Source: JAEUJM01 sp044221555 (GTDB lineage Bacteria; Actinomycetota; Acidimicrobiia; Acidimicrobiales; DATDAH01). Taken from it: a stretch of DNA of 64,000 nt. Every line of letters starts with the position of its first letter. The stretch's first letter is position 1. The stretch lies in the NCBI GenBank assembly GCA_044221555.1, contig JBGAOY010000010.1, forward strand, positions 115,722 through 179,721, written 5' to 3'. Shown here piece by piece: positions 7,534 through 15,712 of this stretch. A program made the position numbers and the translations under genes. The notes under the pieces were generated by a model. It ran no database searches, had not been told where the DNA came from, and saw nothing but the letters and a program-made list of their open reading frames with translations.

Positions 7534-8262
7534 TCACTGCGGGCAGCGCCGCTGGAGGGTGCGGTCGACCTTGCGGGCGTAGTTGGCCTGGCCGGTGGGG
7601 GTGAGGTGCAGGCCGTCGGCCACGAACCAGTCGGGGTGGCCGGCGGAGGCCGCGTTCCAGTCGATGACGTGGAGGTTGGCGAAGTGGAGCCGGCCACCGG
7701 GCGCGGCGGCGCCGTCGAGCCAGGTGTTGAACTTCGTCGCCTCCCGCTCCCACCCGGTCGCGTACAAGGGGTAGACGCCGTGCTCCTTGAGGTTCATCCA
7801 CACCACGCAGGGCACGCCCGCCGTCACCTCGAGCAGGTCCTCCGCCCACACGTAGGGCACGTATCCGGTCACCGGATCGACCATCAACCGGACGTCGGGG
7901 TTGGCCAACCCGATCGCCATCACCGAGGGATCGGCCTCGACCATGGCCTGGGTGGTCGGGATCATCGACAGCATGCTGGCGGCCTCGACGCCGACCAGAC
8001 GGGCTCGGAACTCGGGCTGCAGGGCCGTGAGCATGCTCGGGATGGCACTGCGGAACACCGAGTCACCCACGCCCCGCAGCTTGGGCGCCGCAACCGGTGG
8101 TTCCGTGGTGATGGTGGTCGTGGTGGAGGTGGCGTCGCCGGCGCTCGCCGGTGGAGCGACGGGCCCGGCACCCCGGGCCGCCGCTCCGGTGACGGGCATG
8201 GTGACCGCGAACGCGACGACCGCGGCGGTCAGGGCGAGGAGAGCGAGGAGGAGGCGCCGCAC
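7534..8262 (-). CDS. Secreted SGNH-hydrolase-like protein, tandem paralogue
   Basis: A 242-residue paralogue of the neighbouring protein: a short hydrophobic signal (LLLALLALTAAVVAFAVTMPVTG), a brief Thr-rich linker, then the same SGNH domain with RGVGDSVFRSA, GLANPD and DGLHLTPTGQ, ending in a cysteine (RRCPQ). The long linker of the sister gene is reduced to about 20 residues here. The GTG start at 8,262 is chosen because it immediately precedes the signal peptide (VRRLLLALL); the frame beyond it runs antisense to hsd4A. The 50-base gap to the sister gene suggests an operon, with this gene first. The start lies 64 bases from the KstR-type box at 8,326 on the other side. Confidence 0.8.
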   Translation of the reverse strand: MRRLLLALLALTAAVVAFAVTMPVTGAAARGAGPVAPPASAGDATSTTTTITTEPPVAAPKLRGVGDSVFRSAIPSMLTALQPEFRARLVGVEAASMLSMIPTTQAMVEADPSVMAIGLANPDVRLMVDPVTGYVPYVWAEDLLEVTAGVPCVVWMNLKEHGVYPLYATGWEREATKFNTWLDGAAAPGGRLHFANLHVIDWNAASAGHPDWFVADGLHLTPTGQANYARKVDRTLQRRCPQ

Positions 8263-8325
8263 CGTCGAGGACGCTAATGGCCTCCCCACCCCGGAGAAAT
8301 CGGCGCAGCGTTTGCCGCAGAAAAA

Positions 8326-8339
8326 TAGAATGTGTTCTA
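8326..8339 (+). promoter_or_regulatory. KstR-type operator before hsd4A
   Basis: TAGAATGTGTTCTA matches the mycobacterial KstR consensus TnnAACnnGTTnnA except for one base in the left arm (T for C). It ends eight bases before the GTG of hsd4A, the same spacing as at the KstR-like gene. An A-rich stretch (AAAAATAGAA), unusual in this DNA, surrounds it and may be part of the promoter. Confidence 0.7.
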
Positions 8340-8347
8340 CTTTCCGC

Positions 8348-9259
8348 GTGAGCGGCATCTGTGACGGACGTGTGGTGGTGATCACCGGCGCCGGCCGCGG
8401 CATCGGCCGCGGCCACGCCCTCGAATTCGCTCGCCAAGGCGCCAAGGTGGTGGTGAACGACATCGGCGCGGCCATCGACGGCACCGGGAGCTCCGACGGG
8501 CCCGCCGGCGAGGTGGTCGACACCATCCGGGCCATGGGTGGCGAGGCGGTGGCCAACGGCGACGACGTGGCCGACTGGGACGGCGCCGAGCGTCTGGTCC
8601 GCACCGCCATCGACACCTTCGGGGGCCTCGACGTGGTGGTCAACAATGCCGGCTTCCTGCGGGACCGGATGCTGGTGAGCACCTCGGAGGAGGAGTGGGA
8701 CGCCATCATGCGGGTCCACCTCAAGGGCCACTTCTGCCCGTCGCGGCACGCCTCGGCCTACTGGCGCGAGCAGGCCAAGGCCGGCGAGGCGGTCGACGCC
8801 CGCATCATCAACACCAGTTCCGGCGCCGGGCTGCTGGGCAGCGTGGGCCAGGGCAATTACTCGGCGGCCAAGGCCGGCATCGCCACCCTGACCCTGGTCC
8901 AGGCGGCCGAGATGGGACGCTACGGCGTCACCGCCAACGCCATCGCGCCGGCTGCCCGCACCCGGATGACCGAGGCGGTGTTCGCCGACACGATGGCCGC
9001 CCCCGAAGAGGGCGCGTTCGACGCCATGGCCCCCGAGAACGTGGCCCCGCTGGTCGTCTGGCTGGGCTCGTCGCAGTCGAGCGACGTCACCGGCCGGGTC
9101 TTCGAGGTGGAGGGTGGCATCATCGGCGTGGCCGACGGCTGGCGCTCGGGCCCGCGGGTCGACAAGGGCGACCGCTGGGACCCGGCGGAGGTGGGCGACG
9201 CGGTCGCCGGCCTGTTGGCCGAGGCACCAGCTCCGAGCCCGGTGTACGGGGCCTCATGA
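8348..9259 (+). CDS. hsd4A: Hsd4A/ChsB1-like 3-hydroxyacyl-CoA dehydrogenase (SDR)
   Basis: A 303-residue classical SDR with TGAGRGIGRGHAL (residues about 11-23), NNAG, a Ser-Gly-Ala-Gly-Leu-loop and YSAAK. The segments NDIGAAIDGTGSSDGPA, TSEEEWDAIMRVHLKGHF and the C-terminal WDP-E...P-PVYGA resemble mycobacterial Rv3502c (Hsd4A, ChsB1), the peroxisomal multifunctional-type dehydrogenase that oxidises the 3-hydroxyacyl-CoA of the cholesterol side chain. GTG 8,348 follows a KstR-type box; upstream codons in the same frame belong to noise. It heads the probable operon 8,348-15,641. Assignment to the hsd4A subfamily is strong by motif; steroid substrate is inferred from the context. Confidence 0.87.
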   Translation: MSGICDGRVVVITGAGRGIGRGHALEFARQGAKVVVNDIGAAIDGTGSSDGPAGEVVDTIRAMGGEAVANGDDVADWDGAERLVRTAIDTFGGLDVVVNNAGFLRDRMLVSTSEEEWDAIMRVHLKGHFCPSRHASAYWREQAKAGEAVDARIINTSSGAGLLGSVGQGNYSAAKAGIATLTLVQAAEMGRYGVTANAIAPAARTRMTEAVFADTMAAPEEGAFDAMAPENVAPLVVWLGSSQSSDVTGRVFEVEGGIIGVADGWRSGPRVDKGDRWDPAEVGDAVAGLLAEAPAPSPVYGAS

Positions 9260-9303
9260 CGGTCGTGCGCGAGATGGGTGACGAGCCGGTCGGGGTTCGT
9301 GGT

Positions 9304-9364
9304 GCGGCGAGCGAGGGACGAGCGAGCCTTGATGGTCGCGATGAGGCGTCAGCCGAAGAGCCGA
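9304..9364 (+). repeat. Dispersed 61-bp repeat, copy B
   Basis: This copy fills most of the gap between hsd4A and the next acyl-CoA dehydrogenase and ends four bases before that gene's ATG. It has the same GCGGCGAGCGAGGGACGAGC start and CAGCCGAAGAGCCGA end as copy A. As in copy A, it sits at the translation start of the gene it reads into. Confidence 0.8.
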
Positions 9365-9368
9365 CATA

Positions 9369-10607
9369 ATGGACTTCGACGACACCCCCGAAGAGGCCGC
9401 GTTCCGCGCCGAGGCCCGGGCGTGGCTCGACGCCAACGCCACCCTGCGGACCGACGAGTCGAGCCTGGGGGGGTACCTCGGCCAGCGACCCGACCACGTG
9501 GCCCGGTCGCGCGACTGGCAGCGCACGCTCTACGACGGCGGCTGGGCGGGCATCACCTGGCCGAAGGAGTACGGCGGCCGGGGCGCCTCACCCATCGAGT
9601 CCTCCATCTTCGCCCAGGAGCAGGCCCGCTACGACGTGGCCGTCGGTCCCTTCACGGTCGCGGTCGGGATGGTCGGCCCCACCCTGATCGCCCACGGCAC
9701 CGACGCCCAGAAGGAGCGCTTCCTCGACCCGCTGCTGCGGGGCGAGGAGATCTGGTGCCAGCTGTTCAGCGAGCCCGGCGCCGGCTCCGACCTGGCCGGG
9801 CTCTCCACCAAGGCGGTGCGCGACGGCGACGATTTCGTGGTGAACGGCCAGAAGGTGTGGACCTCGGGCGCCCAGTACAGCGACTTCGGCATCCTGTTGG
9901 TGCGCACCGACCCCGACCAGCCCAAGCACCGCGGCATCACCTACCTGCTGGTCGACATGCGCACGCCCGGCATCGACGTCCGGCCCCTGCACCAGATCAA
10001 CGGCGCGGCCCACTTCAACGAGGTGTTCCTCACCGACGTGCGGGTGCCGGTCGAGAACGTGGTCGGCGACATCGACGCCGGCTGGGGCCCCATCCTCACC
10101 ACCCTGGCCAACGAGCGCACCGCCATCGGCGGCGGGGGCGGCGTGGCCTTCGACCACCTCGCCCGGCTGGCCCGCGCCACCGGCGGCGACGCCGACCCGT
10201 TGCTCCGCCAGGAGTTGGCCGCCGCCTTCACGCGGTTCTCGGTGCTCCGCTACGTCGGGTACCGGGTGCAGACGGCCCTGAGCCAGGGGCGCCCCCCGGG
10301 CCCCGAGAGCTCGGTGCTCAAGCTGGCGTACTCGCAGCACCTGGCCCGCACCGCCGACCTGGTGCTGGCCCTCGAGCAGGCTGCCGGCATGCTCTACGAC
10401 GAGGACGCCCCCGATCACGGCGTGTGGCAGCAGTACTTCCTGATGCAGTGGGCCAGCCGCATCGGCGGGGGGACCGACCAGATCCAGCGCAACGTCCTGG
10501 GCGAGCGGGTGCTGGGCCTTCCTCCCGAACCCCGCCTGGACAAGACCGTTCCCTTCCGCGACCTCTCACCCGCTCTGATGGGCCGCGGCCCGTCGGCCAA
10601 GGCCTGA
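9369..10607 (+). CDS. Acyl-CoA dehydrogenase (FadE26/ChsE4-like or FadE17-like)
   Basis: A 412-residue acyl-CoA dehydrogenase with the complete three-domain fold: the FAD-binding QLFSEPGAGSDLAGL (about 131-145), the beta domain VWTSGAQYSDFGILLVRTD, the catalytic base Glu249 in LANERT, and the C-terminal IGGGTDQIQRNVLGERVLGLP. A glutamate at this position and the NER motif are shared with FadE26 (ChsE4), which oxidises the terminal steroid side chain as a heterotetramer with FadE27. No FadE27-like partner is adjacent, so a homotetramer is possible. It lies directly after hsd4A behind repeat copy B and is co-directional with the igr-like genes. Confidence 0.85.
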   Translation: MDFDDTPEEAAFRAEARAWLDANATLRTDESSLGGYLGQRPDHVARSRDWQRTLYDGGWAGITWPKEYGGRGASPIESSIFAQEQARYDVAVGPFTVAVGMVGPTLIAHGTDAQKERFLDPLLRGEEIWCQLFSEPGAGSDLAGLSTKAVRDGDDFVVNGQKVWTSGAQYSDFGILLVRTDPDQPKHRGITYLLVDMRTPGIDVRPLHQINGAAHFNEVFLTDVRVPVENVVGDIDAGWGPILTTLANERTAIGGGGGVAFDHLARLARATGGDADPLLRQELAAAFTRFSVLRYVGYRVQTALSQGRPPGPESSVLKLAYSQHLARTADLVLALEQAAGMLYDEDAPDHGVWQQYFLMQWASRIGGGTDQIQRNVLGERVLGLPPEPRLDKTVPFRDLSPALMGRGPSAKA

Positions 10608-10631
10608 CCGGAGACCTGAACCGGAGATGCT

Positions 10632-11819
10632 GTGAACCTGTCGTACACCCCCGAACAAGAGGCACTGCGGGACGAGTTGCGCGCCTACTTCGCCCAACTG
10701 CTCACCCCCGAGGTGCGGGCAGGCCTCGGCGGGCCGGGCGAGGGCGGCACCGTGTGGCGTGACACCGTTCGCAAGATGGGCCAGGACGGCTGGCTGGGCA
10801 TCGGGTGGCCGAAGGAGTACGGCGGCCAGGGCCGGCCCGAGCAGGACCAGTTCATCTTCTTCGACGAGGTGCAACGGGCCGGCGCGCCGATCCCGTTCGT
10901 GACGCTGAACACCGTGGGCCCGACCATCATGTCGTTCGGCTCGGAGGAGCAGAAGCAGAAGTTCCTCCCCGAGATCCTCGCCGGCGAGGTGATCTTCGCG
11001 ATCGGCTACAGCGAGCCCGAGGCCGGCACCGACCTGGCCGCACTGCGCACGCGAGCCGTGCGTGACGGTGACGAGTACGTGATCAACGGGGCGAAGGTGT
11101 TCACGAGTGGCGCCGACGACGCCGACTGGGTGTGGCTGGCCTGCCGGACCGATCCCGAGGCCAAGCCCCACGCCGGCATCTCGTTGATCCTGGTGCCCAC
11201 CGACGCCCCCGGCTTCAAGTACACGCCGATCGTCACCGTGGGCGGCAACCGCACCACGGCCACCTACTACGACGACGTGCGGGTGCCCGTCTCGAACCGG
11301 GTGGGGCCTGAGAACGAGGGGTGGCGGATGATCACCACCCAGCTCAACCACGAGCGCGTGGGACTCGCCGCTCGTGGGGGGCAGGCGCACCAGATCTTCG
11401 AGGACGTCGTGCGGTGGTCGGCCGCCACGCCCACCGGCGACGGCACCGACCGGGTGATGGTCGACCTGCCGTGGGTCCAACGCGACCTGGCCGAGGCCCG
11501 GGCCCGGCTCGAGGCCATGAAGCTGCTCAACTGGAAGCTGGCCTCGGCCGTGGCAGCCGGCAACCTGAACGCGGCTGACGCGTCGGCGGCCAAGGTCTTC
11601 GGCACCGAGACGCACATCGCCGTGTACCACCTGCTGCTCGGCATCCTGGGGGCGGCCGGGTACCTCCGCGAGGGCTCGGCCGGTGCGGTCATCCGCGGCC
11701 GTCTCGAACGCGCCGCTCGGGCCGACCAGATCAACACCTTCGGAGGAGGGGTCAACGAAGTGCAGCGTGAGATCGTGGCCTGGATGGGCCTGGGCATGGC
11801 CCGGAAGTCGCGACGATGA
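10632..11819 (+). CDS. fadE29: FadE29/ChsE1-like acyl-CoA dehydrogenase, catalytic subunit
   Basis: A 395-residue acyl-CoA dehydrogenase. It has GYSEPEAGTDLAALRTRAVRDGD (126-148), VFTSGADDADWVWLACRTDP, the catalytic base Glu241 in LNHERV and the C-terminal INTFGGGVNEVQREIVAWMGL. The Glu241 position and these segments agree with Mycobacterium FadE29 (ChsE1), which pairs with FadE28 in an alpha2beta2 enzyme that dehydrogenates 3-oxo-pregn-carboxyl-CoA (the last side-chain cycle of cholesterol). GTG start at 10,632, 25 bases after the previous gene. Its stop overlaps the chsH2 start (ATGA), indicating translational coupling. Its partner FadE28-like protein is at 12,805. Confidence 0.9.
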   Translation: MNLSYTPEQEALRDELRAYFAQLLTPEVRAGLGGPGEGGTVWRDTVRKMGQDGWLGIGWPKEYGGQGRPEQDQFIFFDEVQRAGAPIPFVTLNTVGPTIMSFGSEEQKQKFLPEILAGEVIFAIGYSEPEAGTDLAALRTRAVRDGDEYVINGAKVFTSGADDADWVWLACRTDPEAKPHAGISLILVPTDAPGFKYTPIVTVGGNRTTATYYDDVRVPVSNRVGPENEGWRMITTQLNHERVGLAARGGQAHQIFEDVVRWSAATPTGDGTDRVMVDLPWVQRDLAEARARLEAMKLLNWKLASAVAAGNLNAADASAAKVFGTETHIAVYHLLLGILGAAGYLREGSAGAVIRGRLERAARADQINTFGGGVNEVQREIVAWMGLGMARKSRR

Positions 11820-12805
11820 GCGGATCGGGCGACACGAGCGAGTTCATCGACCGGCTGCAGGCCTTCGAGGGCCGCCAGGTGGGGCCGCCCACGCCGGCGC
11901 CCGACCCCGTGAACCAGCCGATGATCCGCCATTGGGTGGAGGCGATCGGCGACGAGTTGCCCATCTACACCGACCCCGAGGCCGGCGCCGCCTCGGTGCA
12001 CGGTGGTGTGGTGGCCCCGCCGGTCATGTTGCAGGCATGGATCATGCGTGGGTTCGCCCCTCGGCCCACCGAGGGCGGCACCGCCCAGGACGAGCTGATG
12101 TCGCTGCTCGATGCGCAGGGGTTCACCTCGGTGGTGGCCACCAACTGCGATCAGGAGTACCAGCGCTACCTGCACCCGGGCGACGAGTTGAACGTCACCG
12201 CGTTCATCGAGTCGGTCTCACCCGAGAAGACCACCGGCCTCGGCGTCGGCCACTTCGTCACCACCCGCCAGGAGTACCGCGACCAGGCGGGCGAACTGGT
12301 GGGCACGATGACGTTCCGCATCCTCAAGTTCCGTCCCGTCGACCGGTCCGCCGAGGAGGATGCCGAGCCCGCCGAGCGGCCGAAGCGCCCGCGTCCGGTC
12401 ATCACCCACGACAGCCTGTTCTGGTTCGAGGGCGCGAAGGCCCACACGCTGCTGATCCAGAAGTGCTCGGCCTGCGGCACCCTGCGCCACCCGCCGGGGC
12501 CGATGTGCCACGCCTGCCAGTCGCTCGACTGGGAACCGCTCGAGGCCAGCGGCAAGGGCACCATCTACAGCTACGTCGTCAACCACCACCCGAAGCTGCC
12601 GGCGTTCGACTACCCGCTGCCGATCGGCCTGATCGAGCTGGAGGAGGGCACCCGCCTGGTGGCCGACATCGTGGGCATCGAGCCGGACGACATCGAGGTG
12701 GGCATGGCCGTCGAGGTCGAGTTCGCCGATCACGACCCCGACCTGTCGCTGCCCCAGTTCCGTCCCGTGGACGCGGGCGACGGCGAGAACGGCGGAGGTG
12801 CCTGA
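11816..12805 (+). CDS. chsH2: ChsH2-like MaoC-DUF35 enoyl-CoA hydratase subunit
   Basis: A 329-residue two-domain protein. Residues about 20-170 form a MaoC-like hot-dog domain without an obvious catalytic Asp-His pair, and residues about 195-325 form a DUF35 domain with a rubredoxin-like zinc ribbon (Cys217, Cys220, Cys231, Cys234) plus an OB-fold. This is the architecture of mycobacterial ChsH2 (Rv3542c). There the MaoC half pairs with ChsH1 to hydrate the C22 enoyl-CoA, and the DUF35 half docks onto the aldolase Ltp2. Both partners are encoded downstream here. Start and stop overlap the flanking genes by four bases and one base. Confidence 0.92.
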   Translation: MSGSGDTSEFIDRLQAFEGRQVGPPTPAPDPVNQPMIRHWVEAIGDELPIYTDPEAGAASVHGGVVAPPVMLQAWIMRGFAPRPTEGGTAQDELMSLLDAQGFTSVVATNCDQEYQRYLHPGDELNVTAFIESVSPEKTTGLGVGHFVTTRQEYRDQAGELVGTMTFRILKFRPVDRSAEEDAEPAERPKRPRPVITHDSLFWFEGAKAHTLLIQKCSACGTLRHPPGPMCHACQSLDWEPLEASGKGTIYSYVVNHHPKLPAFDYPLPIGLIELEEGTRLVADIVGIEPDDIEVGMAVEVEFADHDPDLSLPQFRPVDAGDGENGGGA

Positions 12806-13959
12806 TGGACTTCTCGTTCAGTGAGGAGCAGGAGGCCGTCCAGGAACTGGCCGCCCAGATCTTCGAGGGCCAGGCCACCCACGAGCGGGTCCGCGAGGTC
12901 GAGAGCGGCAGTGAGCGCTTCGATCGCGACCTGTGGTCCGAGCTGGCCAAGGCCAACCTGCTCGGCATCGCGTTGCCCGAGTCGGTCGGTGGGAGTGGCC
13001 TCGGTCTGATCGAGGCCCTGCTCGTGCTGGAGGAGGCGGCCCGCCGGGTGGCCCCGATCCCGCTCTGGCCCACGATCATGCTGGGCGCACTGCCCATCGC
13101 CGAGTTCGGCACCGAGGCCCAGCGGTCGAGGTGGCTGCCGGGCGTCATCGCCGGCGACACGGTGCTGACCGGCGCCTTCGAGGAGCCGGGCGCCAACGAC
13201 CCGATGTTCCCCGCGGTCGTCGCCGAGCGGGTCTCGTCGGATGACGGCGAGCGCGGGTGGCGCCTCTCGGGCGCCAAGCCGGCGGTGCCGGTGGCGCACC
13301 TGGCCGCCCGCATCCTGGTCAGTGCCCGCACGGGCGGGGGTTCGGTCGGCGTCTTCCTGGTCGATCCCGACGCCGAGGGCGTGTCGGTGGTGACCGAGGA
13401 GGCCACCAACCGCCAGATGCACGGTGAGCTGACCCTCGACGGGGTGGTGGTCGCCGATGCCGACGTGCTGGGCGACCCGGCGGCCGGCGCCGACGTGGTG
13501 CGCTGGCTGCTCGATCGGGCCCGGCTGGGACTGTGCGCCCAACAGGTGGGCGTGTGCGAGGGCGCCCTGCGGGCCACCGCCGAGTACACCAGCCAGCGTG
13601 AGCAGTTCGGCCGTCCCCTGTCCACCAACCAGGGCGTCGCCCTGCGGGCCGCCGACGCCTACATCGACACCGAGGCCATGCGGGCCACGCTGTGGTCCGC
13701 CGCGTGGCGGCTGACCGTCGGGCTGCCCGCGGCCGAGGAGGTGGCCATCGCCAAGTGGTGGGCCACCGAGGGCGGCCACCGGGTCCTGCACAGCACCCAG
13801 CACCTGCACGGCGGCATCGGCTCCGACATCGACTACCCACTGCACCGCACCTTCCTCTGGGGCAAGCAGTTGGGCGACACCCTCGGCGGCGCCAGCCCGA
13901 CCCTGGTGGCGCTCGGTGCCGAGCTCGCCCAAACGGCCAAGGAGGCAACCGCGCCATGA
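12805..13959 (+). CDS. fadE28: FadE28/ChsE2-like acyl-CoA dehydrogenase subunit
   Basis: A 384-residue acyl-CoA dehydrogenase family member lacking an NER-type catalytic glutamate, with RLGLCAQQVGVCEGALRATAEYT followed by REQFGRPL and a C-terminal HLHGGIGSDIDYPLHR segment. FadE28 (ChsE2) is the non-catalytic-base subunit of the FadE28-FadE29 heterotetramer, and the position within the igr-like gene order supports this role. It is somewhat longer than the mycobacterial 339-residue protein. ATG 12,805 overlaps the chsH2 stop by one base; its own stop overlaps the chsH1 start. In Mycobacterium the two fadE genes are adjacent; here chsH2 separates them. Confidence 0.88.
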   Translation: MDFSFSEEQEAVQELAAQIFEGQATHERVREVESGSERFDRDLWSELAKANLLGIALPESVGGSGLGLIEALLVLEEAARRVAPIPLWPTIMLGALPIAEFGTEAQRSRWLPGVIAGDTVLTGAFEEPGANDPMFPAVVAERVSSDDGERGWRLSGAKPAVPVAHLAARILVSARTGGGSVGVFLVDPDAEGVSVVTEEATNRQMHGELTLDGVVVADADVLGDPAAGADVVRWLLDRARLGLCAQQVGVCEGALRATAEYTSQREQFGRPLSTNQGVALRAADAYIDTEAMRATLWSAAWRLTVGLPAAEEVAIAKWWATEGGHRVLHSTQHLHGGIGSDIDYPLHRTFLWGKQLGDTLGGASPTLVALGAELAQTAKEATAP

Positions 13960-14378
13960 CGGTCCCCACCACGAGCGTCCGCTACGCGGAGGTCGCCGTG
14001 GGCGACGAGCTGCCGCCGTTGGACGTGCCGCTCACCCGGTCGCTCATCGTCGCCACCGCCATCGCGTCCCGCGACTACCAGGACGTGCACCACGATCCGG
14101 GCCTCGCGGTCGAGCGGGGCTCACCCGACATCTTCATGAACATCCTGTCGACCAACGGCTTCGTCGGCCGGTTCATCACCGACTGGGCCGGCCCCGACGC
14201 GATCCTCCGGAAGGTGAGCATCCGCCTGGGTGCACCCAATTACCCCGGCGACACCATGGTGATGACCGGCACCGTCTCGGCGACCGACGACGAGACACGC
14301 ACGGTCACCGTCGACGTGGTCGGCGCCAACAGCCGGGGCAACCACGTGACCGGCCAGGTCACCCTCACCCTCCCGTGA
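13956..14378 (+). CDS. chsH1: ChsH1-like MaoC enoyl-CoA hydratase subunit
   Basis: A 140-residue single hot-dog MaoC protein with the hydratase-type motif SRDYQDVHHDPGLA (Asp and His spaced as in R-specific hydratases) at about residues 30-43. Mycobacterial ChsH1 (Rv3541c, about 129 residues) provides the active site of the ChsH1-ChsH2 hydratase acting on 3-oxo-pregna-diene-carboxyl-CoA. Start ATG 13,956 overlaps the fadE28 stop (ATGA). It is followed by an unusual tandem leader (14,427-14,460) in front of ltp2. Confidence 0.9.
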   Translation: MTVPTTSVRYAEVAVGDELPPLDVPLTRSLIVATAIASRDYQDVHHDPGLAVERGSPDIFMNILSTNGFVGRFITDWAGPDAILRKVSIRLGAPNYPGDTMVMTGTVSATDDETRTVTVDVVGANSRGNHVTGQVTLTLP

Positions 14379-14426
14379 CCGCTGCCGTGACTGCCACCTC
14401 GATCACCCCGCCCGCCCGCACTCCCG

Positions 14427-14460
14427 TGAGGACCCACACCGCATGAGGACCCGCACCGCA
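14427..14460 (+). repeat. 17-bp tandem duplication carrying stacked starts before ltp2
   Basis: TGAGGACCCACACCGCA (14,427-14,443) is repeated as TGAGGACCCGCACCGCA (14,444-14,460). Each copy contains a six-codon reading frame (GTG or ATG, then AGG ACC) whose stop overlaps the next start as ATGA; the second ends over the ltp2 ATG at 14,460. It looks like a duplicated translational-coupling leader. Confidence 0.75.
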
Positions 14461-15641
14461 TGACTGCGTCGAACCTGCTGAAGGACAAGGCCGCCATCGT
14501 CGGCATCGGCGCCACCGAGTTCTCCAAGGACTCGGGTCGCAGCGAGATGTCGCTCGCCACCGAGGCCGTCAAGGCCGCCATCGCCGACGCCGGGCTCACG
14601 CCGGCCGACGTGGACGGCATGGTGTGCTTCAGCGCCGAGACCAACCCCGAGATCGAGATCGCCAAGCACCTGGGCATGGGGCCGCTCACCTTCTACAGCC
14701 GCATCCACCACGGTGGCGGCGCGGCGGCGGCCACGATCCAGCAGGCGGCCATGGCCGTGGCCACCGGCGTCGCCGACGTCGTCGTGGCGTACCGGGCCTT
14801 CAACGAGCGCTCGGGCCATCGCTTCGGTACCGGGGTGCAGGATCGGCCCCCGGCGGTCAACGCCGAGAACGCCATGTACTCCTGGTACTCACCCCACGGG
14901 CTGCTCACCCCGGCCCAGTGGGTGGCCATGTTCGCCCGCCGCTACATGCACGAGACCGGCGCCACCAGCGAGGACTTCGGCCGGGTGGCCGTGGCCAGCC
15001 GCACCTACGCGGCCAACAACCCCCACGCCTGGTTCTACGAGAAGCCGGCCACGCTCGAGGACCACCAGAACTCGCGCTGGATCGTCGAGCCCCTCCACCT
15101 GCTGGACTGCTGCCAGGAGAGCGACGGCGGCCAGGCCATCGTCGTCACCAGCACCGAGCGCGCCCGCGACCTGCCCAACCCGCCCGCGGTCATCTCCGCG
15201 GCGGCGCAGGGCACCGATCGCGAGCAGGAGATGATGACCTCGTACTACCGGCCGCAGCTGGGCATCCCCGAGATGGGCATCGTGGCCGAGCAGTGCTACG
15301 CCACCGCCGGCATCGGCCCCGAGGACATCCAGACGGCCATCCTCTACGACGCCTTCAGCCCCATGGTGCTGCTCACGCTCGAGGAGTTCCGCTTCTGCCC
15401 CCGCGGCGAGGCCAAGGAGTTCGTGCGTGACGGCCACCTCGAGATCGACGGCCGGCTGCCGATCAACACCAACGGCGGCCAACTCGGCGAGGCGTACATC
15501 CACGGCATGAACGGCATCGCCGAGGCGGTCCGCCAGGTGCGGGGCACCTCGGTGAACCAGGTGCCGAACGTCGAGAACGTGCTGGCCACCGCCGGCACCG
15601 GCGTCCCCACCAGCGCCCTCATCCTCCACCCCGACCGGTAG
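14460..15641 (+). CDS. ltp2: Ltp2-like steroid side-chain retro-aldolase
   Basis: A 393-residue thiolase-superfamily protein of the lipid-transfer/SCP-x branch. It lacks thiolase catalytic cysteines at the usual places and instead has Tyr296 in AILYDAFSP and Tyr346 in LGEAYIHGM. These correspond (offset two) to the two tyrosines, 294 and 344, assigned as catalytic in mycobacterial-type Ltp2, which cleaves 17-hydroxy-3-oxo-pregnene-carboxyl-CoA to the C19 steroid and propionyl-CoA together with the DUF35 half of ChsH2. It closes the igr-like operon; the next genes are on the other strand. Together 10,632-15,641 encodes the complete last cycle. Confidence 0.91.
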   Translation: MTASNLLKDKAAIVGIGATEFSKDSGRSEMSLATEAVKAAIADAGLTPADVDGMVCFSAETNPEIEIAKHLGMGPLTFYSRIHHGGGAAAATIQQAAMAVATGVADVVVAYRAFNERSGHRFGTGVQDRPPAVNAENAMYSWYSPHGLLTPAQWVAMFARRYMHETGATSEDFGRVAVASRTYAANNPHAWFYEKPATLEDHQNSRWIVEPLHLLDCCQESDGGQAIVVTSTERARDLPNPPAVISAAAQGTDREQEMMTSYYRPQLGIPEMGIVAEQCYATAGIGPEDIQTAILYDAFSPMVLLTLEEFRFCPRGEAKEFVRDGHLEIDGRLPINTNGGQLGEAYIHGMNGIAEAVRQVRGTSVNQVPNVENVLATAGTGVPTSALILHPDR

Positions 15642-15712
15642 ATCCCGGCCCACGCCCGACACCATGCCTGGCGTCCCGCGGGCCAAAGCCTGGAGTCGAG
15701 ACGACCTCGCGC

